A stretch of 64,000 bases of DNA from Hepsetus odoe (GCA_017165825.1 CM029369.1:1842862-1906861), one strand, 5' to 3'; shown: positions 22,266-34,224, counted from the stretch's first letter. The notes: generated by a model not told the origin, from the letters alone. Program-made: numbers and translations.

Positions 22266-23285
22266 GCCTAGTCCTCCTGTTTAATGGATCAGCCCCCTTG
22301 TTTGTACACCTTAGACATTTTCCATTGGAGATTTTGGTGTGGTACACAAAGCTTAGAAATCAGTGACGACATATTTTTCCATCATTTCTTCTGTCAATTG
22401 TACCAACTCAAGCTGGTTACTAACACAACCATCAAACACCAACCACATTCCCAGCCCTGATCAGTGCAGATACATTGGACAGCTCTCCTTTCAAGACCAG
22501 TTACGACAATATCCCATTTTTTCTTAGACGCTATAGCCTGTTCTTTCCTGGTGTTACATGGGCTCTTCAATCAATATTTCAGCTCAGATCAGAAAAAAAA
22601 AACAGAAGATTGTTTTATGTTGCTGTTTTGTTATGAGAATCACTGTGAATCCCAGAGAGAGAGAGAAATCAATCTGCAGTATTTCAACAGAAGCAGCATG
22701 GTGCAGTTTGGGAAATATAACAAGGGTATGGTTAGTTTGTTCTGAAGACCGTGGAGAGTCATGGTTTGTATAGCTTTGTGTTGTAGTGCTTTGTTAAATG
22801 TTTTTCTATCGTGGCTCTGTGTACGCATGGCTGTATTTCAGAAATCTTAACTCCATCTGCTTGCCTTACCGTCCGTCTTACTGTCCAAGCACAAAGCCCC
22901 ACACTCGGGGGAGTGCTGTTCTCTCAGCTGGCGCTGGGAATCAGGGACAACAACGGGGGGGGGGGAACTAATGTGAGAATGAGAGAGACACAGAAAAGAG
23001 CAAGAGGGAGAAATAAAGTAGGTGAGTGACAGAATGAACAGAATCCCTGGCTGTGTGTGCGCCAGCTCAAGTGAAGGTAGCTTCATGAAGATGGAGGATA
23101 ATGAAAAGCCTGAGTGCACAGATTGTGTCTAATAGCCAGTCTGGCTGCTGAAGTGAAGGCGCGAGCTGAGTGTTGGTAAAGGTTCTCGGTGGGCAAGAGG
23201 GCCACTCGCTCTCCTCTTCAAACAGAGTTAGAGTTTGACCTTCAACGATTGCTTTCCTTTGCTAAGAGCAAACTGAGCGAATCAA
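22266..23285. other. Intronic, no gene seen
   Basis: No exon and no strong repeat, apart from a short poly-G tract at 22,957-22,965. Confidence 0.4.
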
Positions 23286-23289
23286 AACA

Positions 23290-24165
23290 CAAGCCACATC
23301 GCCCTCTACACTTACTGTACAGTATTACAATCTGTCAGAGGACTTTTAAATTGAAAAAGTAGTCAACGTCTCCCCCTTACTCCCAGAAAGGCCCTATTTA
23401 TCATATAATAATTAAAGAACGCTTCAAATAAATACAGAAGCAGCATCGCCCCCTAACATTTCTGCAATGCATTATAATCGGTCAGTTAAACCACAGCATA
23501 GCGACCTGTTAGAATGACCATAGCGATCGTGTGAACTTTAAAAAACACTTTAAAAAAGAAAAAAAGGCCATGTCGCCCCCTACCGTTTCAGAAATGTATT
23601 ACAATCTGTCAGATTGACCTTATAAATCATATTAAAGGAACGATATTAAAATATAAACAATAATCCAGGTGAAATGGAAGTGAAAGTGACTATGTCAGAG
23701 TGAAACACGGCACACAGTATTTAACCCGCACACACCGTCCAGCAGGGGGCAGCTATGTCCAGCTCCCAGGGAGCAGTGACTGGGATGGTACCTTGCTCAA
23801 GGATATCTCAGGGCAACCTACCGGTCCTTCTCCCTTAACACTAAGCAACCACTGACTCCCGTCCTTACCGTAAGGTATTACAATCTGTCAGAATGATCTT
23901 ATTAACCATATGATCATTAAGGAGGACTTTTAAAATGATTAAACATCATCCACATCGCCCCCTACCCTCTCTGGAACATATCACAATCTGTCAAAATGAC
24001 CATACAAATACTATGAACATTAAAAAGCACTTTTAAAACTAGAAAATAGGCAACATCGCCCTCTACCATTTCAATAATGAATTACAAATTGTCAGAATCA
24101 CCATATTAATAATATGACCATTAAAAAGTACTTTTAACTCTATAAACTTGAAACCACGTCGCCCA
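23290..24165. repeat. Tandem array of about 110-bp units
   Basis: About six units share catcgccccctaccatttct, attacaatctgtcagaatga and cattaaaaagcacttttaaa at regular spacing (near 23,305, 23,435, 23,570, 23,865, 23,955 and 24,055). A reverse SINE-A at about 23,665-23,845 splits the array. Confidence 0.8.
23665..23845 (-). mobile_element. SINE-A within the 110-bp array
   Basis: Reverse SINE-A: tail ggaagtgaaagtgactatgt, middle cacaccgtccagcagggggc and ccttgctcaaggatatctca. The head is largely lost. Confidence 0.8.
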
Positions 24166-24295
24166 AAACCCTTCCTGTAGACTCCTGTAGTCTCATTTTG
24201 TCCATGGTTGAGTTTAGAACTGATTGCAAATTTATGTAAAATGTAAACAAAGTTGTGTCCTTTAACGTTGTTGTTGTCTGATGTTGTCACTGTAG

Positions 24296-24469
24296 GAGAC
24301 TGTCACTTGACGGAGTGGTCATCATGGAGCTCATGCCAGCTGACCTGCCTGGAGGGTCGCAGTTTTGAATCTGTCGGTCAGCAGGCGCGGTCCCGAGCCG
24401 TGGTAATCCAGGTGCTGGAGAACCAGGACAGCTGTCCAAAGCAGGAGTTCGAAACAAGGCCCTGTAAAG
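24296..24469 (+). CDS. thsd7b: thsd7b exon F (TSP1)
   Basis: Acceptor tcactgtag, donor aaag|gtagaa; phase 1 in and out. Encodes DCHLTEWSSWSSCQLTC, then QARSRAVVIQVLENQDSC and ETRPCK. WSSWSSC is the canonical TSP1 C-mannosylation and disulphide start, and RSR..V is the layered core. Confidence 0.95.
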
Positions 24470-24754
24470 GTAGAAGACTCACATCTGGATGAGTCCCTTC
24501 TTAACGATATTGACATTTTGATACTTTATATCATAAATAATAATAATAATGAAATAACCTCTTTATCACAGCAGCTCAGATTCTTCCTTCCTAGCAATAC
24601 TTGGAAATAACTTGTGTCCAAACCCCCTGAGAAGCTTCTCAAGCAAACAGTTCTGTCTCGTTTACTTGAGCTCATTTCAAACTTTGCGGGTCCAGCTCAC
24701 CCCTGTAGCTCAATGGGAGACATTTCTGGAGACTAGCAACAGCAAGACACCTGT

Positions 24755-25145
24755 CTCTAAGCATTTCACTTTTTTTGACTGGATTTGATCATTTTGGCCC
24801 AAATTAGAAGAACTTGAGATCATTATCCTGTTAAAGATTGAAAATTCCCAACCCAGAAGGAAATGTATGATGGTGAAGAAAGGAGTGATAGTTTTCTTTA
24901 TTCCTGATCCCTTTCGTTTGGACGATATCTCCAGATCTTCTTCTCAAACACCCCAAAACTGTCATGGATCCACCGCCATGTTTCACCACAGGAACAAAAC
25001 ACTGCGCTGCTCCATCTGTCGTCCCACCTAAACCCATAACTTCCTCAAGATCATTGAAATTTACTCTCCTCCTTCCACAAGACCTCCTTCCAGTCCTGTT
25101 TTTCTTCTGTTTGGCCCACAATTATCTCTTTTTATTGTAAACACC
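24755..25145 (-). mobile_element. Probable DNA-element remnant
   Basis: Contains ggatccaccgccatgtttca and nearby text resembling part of a common Tc1-like element of fish. On the minus strand there is a short open piece (24,831-25,121) with HGGGSMTVLGC, which resembles the core of a Tc1-type transposase. Identity is tentative. Confidence 0.5.
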
Positions 25146-25264
25146 ATGAATTATAGGTTCTCCGGCAACATTACAAAAAATAATTCTAACATAGTGTCAT
25201 TAAAAAAGGCAGATTTGATATTTCTTCACAACCAATAGATTTATATATTAATATTATATATATT

Positions 25265-25525
25265 AGGCAGCGGTGGCCTAGTGGTGAGGGAGTTGCCCTG
25301 GATCGGAAGATTGTGGGTTCCATTCCCTCACCACTAGGTTGCCCTGAGGTACCCTTGAGCAAGGTACCGTCCCCGTTACTGCTCCCCGGGCGCTTTCATA
25401 GCTGCCCACTGCTGCACGGTGTTTGCATGGATTAAATGCAGAGGTCCAATTTCGTTGTGGTTCACTGTGTGCTGTGCTGTGACCTCGCAATGACAAGAAT
25501 AGTCACTTTCACTTTCATATTAATA
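25265..25525 (+). mobile_element. SINE-A, full length
   Basis: One of the best copies: ggcagcggtggcctagtggt (A box), attgtgggttccattccctc (B box), ttgccctgaggtacccttga, ccccgggcgctttcatagct, ttaaatgcagaggtccaatt, tail gacaagaatagtcactttca. Confidence 0.92.
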
Positions 25526-25606
25526 TTTAGAATCTTTCTCAAAGCATCAGTGTTTGGTGTTTCATTAATAATAATGAAGCTGTTTGTCCATCTCTGCTTG
25601 CCGTAG

Positions 25607-25702
25607 GGGGAAAGTGCCACAGTTATGAATGGAGAACCAGCACATGGAACAACAATGAAAGAACAGTGTGGTGTCAACGCTCTGATGGAGTCAATGTGAC
25701 AG
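25607..25702 (+). CDS. thsd7b: thsd7b exon G (TSP1, end)
   Basis: Acceptor cttgccgtag, donor acag|gtactg; phase 1 in and out. Encodes GKCHSYEWRTSTWNNNERTV, then WCQRSDGVNVT. The WCQRSDGxNVTG run is a hallmark of the last TSP1 repeat in THSD7 proteins and carries a glycosylation sequon. Confidence 0.95.
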
Positions 25703-25744
25703 GTACTGACCCGATCCACTGACACCATCCTCACACCAGTTCAG

Positions 25745-26025
25745 GAGGCAGGCAGTGGAGCTGGAGATGTCGGGGTTAAAGATTCTGAGATTTGCGTCAG
25801 GAGGGACGAGGATGGACAGGATTAAGGATGAATTTATTAGAGGGACAGCTCAGGTTGGGCAGTTTGGAGACAAAGTGCGAGAAGCGAGACTGCCTTGGTG
25901 TCCAGAGGAGAGACGAGGAGTATATCAGGAGGAGGATGTTGAAGATGGAGCCACCAGGAAAGAGGAGAAGAGGAAGACCAAAGAAGAGGTTTATGGACGT
26001 GGTGAGAGAGGACATGCAGGTGTAA
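25745..26025 (+). mobile_element. LINE-R C-terminal fragment
   Basis: Begins 42 bases after the exon G donor. Translated pieces (MSGLKILRFASGGTRMDRI, RRRGRPKKRFMDVVREDMQV) match the C-terminal region of LINE-R, with two frames needed. Confidence 0.85.
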
Positions 26026-27137
26026 CTGTTTCCAGTAGGCTGGTTGATTGAAAGTGATCGAAAGAACAAGTGGGGTGTTTCCAATAAAGTGGCCAGTGGT
26101 TAGACACACAAGGCAGATGATTCTAATGAGTTCACTTGTGGCGTGAGACCAAAGGTGTAAAATGATTGGCTAAAACTCCCACTCCTGCATTCTCTGCTGG
26201 AAGCTTGTGATCCTCTTCTGTTCTTTGGTTCTTTTGGTTTCTCCTGAAGCGCATCAAATGCATACCTGACACGGTTCTGCCGTGGCTCACGCTGACACTG
26301 TACCGTTTGATCCTCGGCTTCTTTCCTTTATTTAATCTTTATTTCGTCTCGCTTTCTGCACTCCGGACTGTTTTCAAGGAGAGACCAGAATATCAACAGA
26401 AAGCGCAAGAGGATGCAGCATCCGATCACCAACCTGAACATTACAAATAAACGTTCACGTATCACATCAGCAGATCGTTTCAGATATTTTTACACAACAT
26501 AAAAAATCTATTGCCCAGCACGTCTTCTATTATTTAATATAATATTCATTATTATTATTATAAGTATTATTTCTTAAAACTTTCAAAAGACCTGCAATGT
26601 TCATACCTCAGCTTTTAGATGAAAATGTATTTCAAATATTTAAAGGTGTAGATGACTATTACTATAAATACTTATCCTTTATTTATGATGGATTTATTGC
26701 AGTTTTTAAGCTGAAGGTATGGAGTTTTAAAAAAGCCTATTGATCAGAGCTCCCACGGCCTTCATGAATAAATCACGGCGTTCACACCTACAGTCCATAC
26801 AAATGTAATAAAACTGCTGTATTCGTTGCTCCAAAACGAAGGTGCCTCAGGCGGGGAGCTCTGAGAGGAGGGTGGGGGTTGGCGTCTCTGAGAATAACAG
26901 GTAAAGGTGATGTTATCTGAGGATCCGCTCGCAGGTAATCTCCCAGGCTTTGGGAGAAAGCCTTACTCTCCCAACTTTTGACACTTCATTTTCCTATTCC
27001 AAAATTAAAACGTTCACACCTCGATCGGGGGCTGCGATAGGACGTCCGGGCCATTCATCAGCTCTGACACTACATTTGTTTGGTTATCAAGACCGAAATG
27101 GCAATAATTACTTCAGCCGCTTGTTTTTCTTCGCCAG
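26026..27137. other. Intronic; one ggccactttatt monomer
   Basis: Contains a single monomer of the gtgtttccaataaagtggcc repeat at 26,078-26,097. Otherwise no repeat or exon before exon H. Confidence 0.45.
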
Positions 27138-27220
27138 GCGGCTGCTTCCTGCCCAGCAGGCCGGCGGGCGTTCGTCACTGCCATCCACCCTGCACCAAAC
27201 CCTTCTCACACTGCAAACAG
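27138..27220 (+). CDS. thsd7b: thsd7b exon H (EGF-like start)
   Basis: Acceptor tcttcgccag, donor acag|gtgagt; phase 1 in, phase 0 out. Encodes GCFLPSRPAGVRHCHPPC, then SHCKQ. The CxPPCxxPxSxC spacing matches the start of the EGF-like segment before the membrane. Confidence 0.9.
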
Positions 27221-27221
27221 G

Positions 27222-27524
27222 TGAGTGTGGACACACCGACAGACAGACAGACACATAGAGAGACAGACAGACACACAGACACACAGATAAATAGAAAATA
27301 GACAGACACTCAGACATAGACTTACAGATACAGATAGACAAACAGATAGATACAGATAGACAGCCAGATACACAGACAGACAGACATGCAGACACAGACA
27401 GATAGGCAGATACACTTAAATAGAAATGGATGGACGGACGGACTGACTGACAGACAGATAAATAGATAGACAGATTGATAGAAACAGAAGATGGATGGAT
27501 AACAGATAAATATATTAAAAAATG

Positions 27525-27586
<62 letters not shown>

Positions 27587-27606
27587 CAGATAGATAGATA
27601 GATAGA
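27222..27606. repeat. (gaca)n / (gata)n microsatellite
   Basis: Imperfect (gaca)n and (gata)n runs with a pure (gata)n stretch at 27,530-27,585. It begins at the donor site of exon H, within two bases. Confidence 0.95.
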
Positions 27607-27989
27607 AACATCAATCTGCACTCCATATACAGTCCATGTGTGGCTCTGTTTCCCCGAGTGCAGTGAAACCTCTGAAAGAGAAGTTTCTGAAAGGAGAGCT
27701 GATTTTTCTCAGGCAGCTTTAATCAGGTGGTTTGGGAAACTTTGAGTCCAGAGTGTGGAACAGAACAAAAGTTCTCCTGAAGTTCACCTTTCACACCATG
27801 AAACACAGCATCTGCTGCTGGAGAGTCGGAGCGAGTTCCTGAAAATAATATTTTACACTCAGGATCTTATGATGTTTGTGTGAGACATGATTGTTTTTCT
27901 GATGAAAGATTTAAAAAAAGCATCAACAAGAACAAAAACATTCTCACAGCTGCAGTGTGTGTGTGTGTGTGTGTGTGTTGAAAGGGTTT

Positions 27990-28385
27990 TTAGGGACAGC
28001 GGTGTCCTAGGGTTTAGGGACGAAGCCCCAGTATTAGCAGGTGCTGGGTTTGAGTCCTGGACCAATAAGTTGCCAGCCTAGTGGTTCGGGCATTGGCCGT
28101 ATGATCGGAGGATCAGGGGTTCGAACCCCTTCCCGATAGGTTGCCCTGAGGTACCCTTGAGCAAGGTGCAATCCCTGTCTCGCTCCTCCCTGCGATGGGC
28201 TGGAGACCTGTCCAGGGTGTGTCCCCCGTCCTTCACCCTGTGTGAGCTGGAATGGACTCCAGCGCAACCCCGCGACCCCGCTTGGGACAAGCGGCAGAAA
28301 ATTACTGACTGACCAGTAAGTTGCCTTGAGACACCCTTGAACAAGGTACCATCCCCATCACTGCTCCCTGGGTGCTGGATTTGGC
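27990..28385 (+). mobile_element. SINE-B nested in SINE-A, with TSD
   Basis: A forward SINE-A (27,990-28,074 plus 28,312-28,385) is interrupted by a forward SINE-B (about 28,075-28,311, head cctagtggttcgggcattgg, tail cgcttgggacaagcggcaga). The flanks accaataagttgcc (28,061-28,074) and accagtaagttgcc (28,312-28,325) are a 14-base target-site duplication with one mismatch. Confidence 0.9.
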
Positions 28386-28664
28386 TGACAACTCTGTTTC
28401 CCCAGCTTTACCATCTCTCCACCAATAAACAAAAGTCTGAAAGCGGTCACCCTGTTACTGAAGACTTCCTGCCTTTTCTGCAACCAGTAGCTTTGAGTTT
28501 TTAGTTAAAAATGCATCTGATTGCAGGTTTTCAACTGTTTTACATTTTCTGGAGTTCAAATTGAGCTCTATATCCTCCGTGAACTCAGAAACATTGTAAG
28601 ACAAAGACAAAAGGAAAGGGACTTTTACAATAACGGAAATATCTGTATCATACCTGTTAAGAGT

Positions 28665-28930
28665 GAATGAGTTTATTTGATGTTTAGACCTTTAGAGGGC
28701 GACGGTGAGGAACGTTTGTTTATTTGATGTTTAGACCTTTAGAGGGTTATGGTGAGGAACGTTTGTTTATTTGATGTTTAGGCCTTTAGAGGGCGACGGT
28801 GAGGAACGTTTGTTTATTTGATGTTTAGGCCTTTAGAGGGCGACGGTGAGGAACGTTTGTTTATTTGATGTTTAGACCTTTAGAGGGCGACGGTGAGGAA
28901 CGTTTGTTTATTTGATGTTTAGTCCTTTAG
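28665..28930. repeat. 47-bp minisatellite, 5-6 copies
   Basis: Near-identical units with gtttgtttatttgatgttta then gacctttagagggcgacggt and gaggaac. Single related monomers occur in both hnmt blocks (about 49,130-49,180 and 61,770-61,820). Confidence 0.95.
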
Positions 28931-29639
28931 AGGACAATTTTAGAGTTCTTAGAGTTTCACTTTGTAAAGTATCTGCTACTCTTTCTAGCTGCCCTGTCTT
29001 CATCCCTCTGAAATAATCGAATAAGGCCTTGCAGCCCCTCATCATGGCAACCTCATTTATTTTTTACATCACAAAATAATCCATCTTTATTTGTAGCGTG
29101 TGTTTTATGTATAATAAATAATAACACAGCATGCCACTGACTTTTGACCCATGAAGTGTTCATTTAGAATTAAAGGCATGATTCAGTGGAGGATGAATTT
29201 CCATAATTGCTGCAAATAGATGAATATGACAAATAAAAATTCTAATCAACCCACAAAAATAATGGCCTCCTACAGCTGCGATTATTCAGGGCCGTGTGGC
29301 AGGGCGGCCGGACGCTGATGAAGACCACCATCGGGTTGTGTTTGTGGCCTTTCTGGCTTTGTTTGGCTCTGAAACAGCGCAGGGATCTAATCAGCTCCAG
29401 TTTAATTGCCAGTAATTGGCAGAAATCTGCAGCTGGAAGACCATTAAAGCACATGCGATGATCTTGGTCGTCTGTAAGGTCGAGGACACATTGGACGGAA
29501 TCGATCTCCGCCCAGAAAAGTGTTGTGAGAAAAAACTTTGTAGAACTTCACAGATGTTATAATGAACCAATTAAACAGAAGAATACAGAACATTAGCACA
29601 GTAGTATTTCATATCACTTATTCAGTGCTTGCAACAAAT
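28931..29639. other. Intronic, possible conserved noncoding DNA
   Basis: No exon. The stretch at 29,240-29,480 is non-repetitive, GC-mixed and dense in short homeobox-like and SOX-like motifs (gtaattgg, aataatgg). It is a candidate conserved element only on appearance. Confidence 0.35.
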
Positions 29640-29885
29640 AATGAAGTGAAAGGGAAACAAAAGTGACTATTTGTCATTGTGAACACAATGAACCACAACT
29701 AAACACACACACACACACACACACACACATCATCCAGCAAGGGGCAGCCATATCCAGCATCCATGGAGCAGTGATGGGGACGATACCTTGACCAAAGGAA
29801 CTTCAGGGCAACTTAACAGTCCAGCAAACCATGATGTTCTGATCCTGCGGCCTCGTCCCTAAACCCTTGGACACTGCTGTCCCAA
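29640..29885 (-). mobile_element. SINE-A, near full length, reverse
   Basis: Tail aatgaagtgaaagggaaaca, a (ca)n expansion at 29,703-29,728, agcaaggggcagccatatcc and a decayed head. Confidence 0.85.
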
Positions 29886-30706
29886 AACGTTCCTGGAGAT
29901 GCTGCAATATCAGGTTGTGGTGTTGAGTGGGCGGAGCAAACTCCTCTTACATCTCCCTGCTTTAATTATCGATTTAATATGCAGTCCTCATATTGAAGAC
30001 GCTTCAGATATTAAACTGATAAGAACAAATACTGAACTTGATCTAAACCAAAGGGAAGAGAGGTTATGCAGAATATACTACAAATGATTTAATAATTAAT
30101 ATGAATTATTCAATATCTACTATAATTAGGTTTAATTAGGTTTATTTTAAATGACTCAGAATCTTAATTAGAAATGATTTACTCATTCATATCAAAAATC
30201 ACATTTAAATCATTCAGTATCTTTTTGAAATGATTCATTGCCTACTATACATTTTCCAATAGTCAACAGTCATCTGTCATTTTCCGGGCCGCTTGTCCTA
30301 ATCAGGGTCGTGGGGGCGTGCTGGAGTCCATCCCAGCTCACATAGGGCGAAGGACGGGGACACACCCTGGACAGGTCGCCAGCCTATCGCAGCATTTTCC
30401 AACAGCTACTATAATTTATTCAAACATTACTGTAAATTATGCAGTATCTACTATCAATGATAAAAATATATATTTTTCAATTATTCAGGGGCATCTACTA
30501 AAATTATTTAGAATCTAGATTACACATTGTATATCTACTGTAGTTTATAAAAAATATATATATTATTATATTATTTACCCAAAATCTGCTATAAATTATA
30601 TTTTTTAAATTATAAATTATTTGGTATTTACCATAATTTATTCAACAATTCCTATAATTGTTCTGTATCAGCCATAATCTATAAAAATTATGGTACATTA
30701 TCTGTA

Positions 30707-30771
<65 letters not shown>

Positions 30772-31071
30772 ATTAGTATCTATTACATTTTATTTTTTAA
30801 ATAATATAAATTAATCTATATCTATTTTAAAGTATTCTAAAATTACTATAAAATGTTCAGATATTTTTCTGGCCATATTCACCATTCCTGCATTTGTGTC
30901 CTTTATTTATAAAAGTGCTCTAGAAACAGGTTACTCAGTTTAATTTGATCTGCTTCTGAGGCCGGTCAAAAAGGAAGTCTTTACTTGTAAGGATACTTTT
31001 ATTAAAGGACGGGCTGAGGACGCTGTACCCCAACGGCAGACGCTAATACACCCCCGTCCTGTGTGTTGCAG
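29886..31071. other. AT-rich intron with partial SINE-B
   Basis: Very AT-rich. Holds a truncated reverse SINE-B tail at about 30,262-30,393 (ccgcttgtcctaatcagggt, ccctggacaggtcgccagcc) and a (ta)n run at 30,712-30,768. No exon until exon I. Confidence 0.7.
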
Positions 31072-31264
31072 AGTGGTGTGTGTGGCTGTGAGAAGGGCTA
31101 CACCGAGGTCATGACCTCACACGGTTTTCTGGACTACTGCACCAGGACACCAGGCGGGGACACGCGAAAGGCAGACGTGAAGACAAGCTCAGGGAGGCTA
31201 AAACCAGGCCCCTCCCACATCCAGGACTTCTTCAGTGAGTGGTCCCTGCAACCCCTCAGCCCAG
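31072..31264 (+). CDS. thsd7b: thsd7b exon I (EGF-like, juxtamembrane)
   Basis: Acceptor tgtgttgcag, donor cccag|gtacac; phase 0 in, phase 1 out. Encodes SGVCGCEKGYTEVMTSHGF, then LDYCT, and a polar stem ending FFSEWSLQPLSP. CxCxxGYTEVM is a family hallmark. The stem is variable between species. Confidence 0.93.
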
Positions 31265-31723
31265 GTACACTGTGTGTCCTAAAATATGTGGACACTTGCT
31301 TTACTTCTGAAAGAAGGATTATTGTATGATACAACTGCACGGACAGATAGACAGACAGACAGATCCACCAGTAGACACACGTAACAGTGTGGAACAAATT
31401 AAAATAAGCAAATATTAAAAAAAAGCCAAATTAATTTGATAGAATATCAAACAATTAAATATCATTTAAACTACTGTGTTGATTCGGAAGTGCTCTGTAA
31501 TACAAACTTTCCTTTAAACAATGTACACTCTATAAACTCTTATAAACTCTTATATAAACTGTCACTATACACTGTATAAACTATTATATTATCACTATAC
31601 ACTGTATAAACTCTTATATAAACTATCACTATACACTGTAAAAACAAAGTTTTAGATTATGATGGGGAGGAGTTATAAAGTCTGAATAAAGAATAATAAC
31701 ATAAACAACAATAAGAATTGGTA

Positions 31724-31756
<33 letters not shown>

Positions 31757-32669
31757 TTTTAAGAGTGAAAAAACATTTCACTGAGTAATGAGCAATCCCA
31801 CCTAATTAAAAGATATTAATCTTAATAGTACTCCTACCAATGAAACTACAATTAATACTGATAAAACTTTATTACTGTTGTTCTTCTTCTTCTTCTTATT
31901 ATTATTATATTATTCTTAAACAGACATAAAAATGAACAGAGTAAAAGGTAACTGAATCTGAAGAGGGTAGAGGGGCTGGATATGCATGGTGTGTAAAGAG
32001 GCACAACTGAGCTTCAACAAAAACACACCCACATGAAACAAAGTGCTAAAATAACACTGTATAAATTGCCAGTATAAATATTAGTTATATAAACTTTGCA
32101 TATCAAGATTTCTTTGAGCCTCTAACACTGAGCACAGTTTTCTCTTTGCGTGAGCAGCAGTTTTATTTTCGTTCCGAAAGCTTAGCTCTTCCCCTTTTGC
32201 CTTTCCTGCAGTCAGTTGATGTCGCCTAACCAGATATTTCAGATGTAGATGAGTTCGGCGCTCTGCTGAGGCAGGTTAGCGCTGGAGTGCTGTCTGCAGA
32301 GAGCTTAGATTTATGGCAGATGAGCCTGCCGCTTTTATGACGCCTCGGGAGGGCGGCTGATATAGAACTGGGTTTATTACGCCGCAGTTTAGACCTGATG
32401 GAGATGCATGGCGGCAGGGGAATCCCCTGCGTCCTCCTGCCAAAGTTTCATTACAGTGTGATTTGTATCCGCCATAACGTAACATGAAAGTGCTGCTTTT
32501 CCACTGGCTTTAGGCCATTCCTGATTAGATCTCAGTTTAGTGCTCCACACTTCACGCCTTCCTCCAGTCGCCTCTACTGTCCAGCACCAATCAGAACAGA
32601 GTCGGATCTTCTCAATGCGACTGAATACCTTCCATGGCCACTTTTTCAGAAACCCCTCTAGTGTAGTCC
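31265..32669. other. Intronic; small tandem repeats
   Basis: Contains about four units of actatacactgtataaactc at 31,520-31,645, a (gat)n run at 31,721-31,756, and (ttc/att)n at 31,883-31,915. About 32,110-32,490 is unique and looks like possible conserved noncoding DNA. No exon. Confidence 0.55.
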
Positions 32670-32955
32670 CACTTTAAGTGAAAGTGACTGTCATTGTGAA
32701 CACACAGCACACAGTGAACCTTAACTAAATGTTCTTTGTGCATTTAAACTGCCACACACCTGGGGAGCAGTGATGGGGACGGTACCTTGCTCTCTGCTGC
32801 CCCAGTTAGTCCGTTGAGTTCTCCACCCTCTAGAGCTTCACCTGAATACAGAGACAATATTTTCTGATGGAAAACTACCTCTCAGCTCCAGCTGTTTCAT
32901 TGTGTTGTGCTGTGCTGCGTTTCACAATGACAAGAATAGTCACTTTCACTTGGAC
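32670..32955. mobile_element. Two opposed SINE-A pieces
   Basis: A reverse piece at 32,670-32,795 (aagtgaaagtgactgtcatt, gatggggacggtaccttgct) and a forward tail at about 32,895-32,955 (cattgtgttgtgctgtgctg, aatgacaagaatagtcactt). The two tails are inverted relative to each other. Confidence 0.75.
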
Positions 32956-33099
32956 AGTGGCGGTCCTGTGGTTAGAAACGGAATTACTCCAGTTCTGGTC
33001 CAAATGTTGGACTCTTTGAAGCATTTTTTCCCAAAATAAAAATGGACTGGAACACTTAAAGTCGATTCCCAGCTGCAAAATCGATCCCTGAGAAAGCAG

Positions 33100-33455
33100 A
33101 GAGGTGTTTCGGATAAAGTGGCCAGTTAGCAGAAGCCAAAAGCTTGGGTTCCAAAAGAAGCAACCATTGCCTGAAAGCACAAAGTGCTTTCCATTAAAGT
33201 GGCTGGATCAGGTGTCCAGGTTGGGTGTTTCTAATAAATTGCCCATTAATTTGAAAGCACAGGGTTGGTGTTTCTAATAAAGTGACCATATGAGAGGGAA
33301 TACAGCATGGGTGTTTCCAATAAAGTGACCAGCGAGTGGAAGGACAAGGTGGTGTTTCCAATTAAGTGGCCATGGAGCAGAAGCCCATGGTTGGTGTTTC
33401 TAATCAATTGCCCAGTGAGTGGATGTTCAAGGTGTTTCTCATAAAGTGGCCAGCT
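33100..33455. repeat. ggtgtttctaataaagtggc minisatellite
   Basis: About seven units of 40-50 bases containing gtgtttctaataaagtggcc and a variable spacer such as agtggaagcacaaggt. It is the reverse complement of the arrays at 3590 and 5725. Confidence 0.85.
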
Positions 33456-33753
33456 GTGCAACCTACACAATATAGAGCATGAATTAGTATAGCTGTGGCT
33501 CTAGGGTTGTTTCAAATGAATTTTGAAAGATGTATTGTGTAGTTTTTAGTTTTTGAGGCTGCTCTAAGGCAACTCAGTTTGCTTTACTCGTTCCCTGGAG
33601 TGAAAAGAATTGTTTTCCAGGAAGCTCTCAGGAGCCACGAGGAAAATGGTCCAGCTGTGCTTTAAAAAAAGCGTTGTCGGGTCAGGGGCTGATGGGAAGC
33701 CTCACAGCAGCTGTCTGTCAGCCTGGCTTGTTTTTGTGTGTGTGTTTATGCAG

Positions 33754-33841
33754 ACGGAAGGATAAAGATGTGGGTGTATGGGGCCACAGCTGGAGGCTTC
33801 ATTCTCATCCTGTTCATCATCACCGTGTCCTTTCTGTTCTG
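33754..33841 (+). CDS. thsd7b: thsd7b exon J (transmembrane helix)
   Basis: Acceptor gtttatgcag, donor ctg|gtaagt; phase 1 in, phase 2 out. Encodes DGRIKMWVYGATAGGF, then ILILFIITVSFLF, one hydrophobic helix of about 22 residues preceded by a basic-aromatic stretch. This places the TSP1 repeats outside the cell and the C-terminus inside. Confidence 0.95.
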
Positions 33842-34224
33842 GTAAGTATAACTAAAGCACATCGTTACGTGGAAAATACGCTCCTTGCTCCTCCGTATCT
33901 CTTGGAAACATATTCCAAGCAGGAAGGCTTTGAGGATATTAATAGCACTTGTCACACATTGTTATCTGATTTGATGATGTGTGGGTTTTTGATCAAAAAT
34001 TAACATAGTGGCTGCGTGCTCCAGCACGCTTTGGCAGCGGAGGCCTTCGTCTGAAATACAGATCCACACTGCCACCTTGTGAACGGAGAAGAAAAGTAGG
34101 AGAAGAGAAACTACACAGAGCTCCAACACGTGAGAGTTTGGTTCTGTGGACACAAACTTAAATCCAGACTTAAGTCTTGAGCCCCTCATTTACTCATATT
34201 TTGCTTCCAGACTATTTTTAATGT

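Noticed and set aside
28665..28930. CRISPR-like array
   Set aside because: Units are contiguous with no distinct unique spacers; the DNA is vertebrate. It is a minisatellite, as are the 2155 and 33,100 arrays.
33100..33455. Conserved repeats with variable spacers resembling CRISPR
   Set aside because: Spacers are themselves degenerate copies, the core is found dispersed in both orientations, and there are no cas genes.
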